A stretch of 20,683 nt of DNA, taken from assembly GCA_036897625.1 (NCBI GenBank), contig JAYMTA010001306.1, positions 1 through 20,683 on the forward strand. The letters are read 5' to 3'. The position numbers were made by a program, and so were the translations under genes. Of the stretch, positions 20,587 through 20,683 are shown piece by piece (the first letter of the stretch is position 1; every line of letters begins with the position of its first letter). The DNA is from Pelargonium cotyledonis. Lineage: Eukaryota > Streptophyta > Magnoliopsida > Geraniales > Geraniaceae. A model generated the notes under the pieces. It worked only from the letters and a program-made list of their open reading frames with translations. It made no database searches and was not told where the DNA came from.

Positions 20587-20615
20587 TAGCTGAGCTGGGT
20601 CACAGGTTCGAGACC
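20587..20615 (+). repeat. tRNA-like A-box/B-box fragment, possible deleted SINE
   Basis: TAGCTGAGCTGG (20587-20598) fits the Pol III A-box TRGCNNAGYNGG, and GGTTCGAGACC (20605-20615) fits the B-box exactly. Only 6 nt separate them, against roughly 30 or more in real tRNAs and SINEs, so the middle is missing. A (TA)n tail follows. It cannot fold as a tRNA. Confidence 0.4.
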
Positions 20616-20631
20616 CTCATCACCCAAAAAG

Positions 20632-20633
<2 letters not shown>

Positions 20634-20683
<50 letters not shown>
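20634..20683. repeat. (TA)n(GA)n compound microsatellite, continues past the window
   Basis: About 17 AT units at 20634-20668 switch to GA units that reach the last base. Such tracts vary in length between individuals and often break assemblies. Confidence 0.95.

Overview
The window is nuclear DNA from a flowering plant, most likely a eudicot; I cannot name the species. Support comes from spliced genes with GT-AG introns, AT-rich spacers full of (TA)n, (TG)n and poly-A tracts, a plant-type L1 LINE, and plant gene families: a DUF630 protein, a peroxisomal ascorbate peroxidase and a subgroup-4 R2R3-MYB. No bacterial, organellar, CRISPR, rRNA or intact tRNA feature is visible.

Layout. 1-235 (minus) is the 5' coding end of a DUF630/DUF632-type gene that runs off the left edge; it is easy to miss because it has no stop inside the window. 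236-2627 is spacer holding a likely TATA box and two related inverted-repeat MITE-like elements set between (TG)n/(TA)n microsatellites. 2628 to about 9190 is one nearly full-length, dead LINE on the minus strand (ORF1 with DUF4283-like domain and CCHC knuckle; ORF2 with endonuclease, reverse transcriptase and RNase H). 9190-10330 is spacer with small tandem repeats. 10332-10437 carries a cluster of TGGGCY (site II) boxes and a G-box before the nine-exon ascorbate peroxidase gene (10803-13222, plus, 287 aa). 13270-14820 is spacer with a transposon-like segment containing two internal duplications. 14828-15858 is a two-exon MYB4/MYB308-like repressor with its TATA box; three perfect AC elements (ACCAACC) lie downstream. 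16320-18790 has no recognisable gene. 18794-20221 (minus) is a three-exon gene for a short conserved plant protein of unknown function that begins with a 12-nt coding exon. The right edge has a tRNA-like A-box/B-box fragment and a (TA)n(GA)n tract.

The genes are ordinary unlinked nuclear genes and nothing suggests that they form a pathway or cluster. The MYB would act in the nucleus as a repressor of phenylpropanoid/flavonoid genes, the peroxidase would remove H2O2 at the peroxisomal membrane, and the DUF630 protein is predicted to be membrane-anchored by N-myristoylation.

I found no clearly new system. The points most worth a second look are the LINE's decay pattern (disabling changes that all read as C-to-T or G-to-A), the microsatellite-flanked MITE pair, two competing first coding exons in the small conserved gene, and the AC-element cluster next to a MYB gene.
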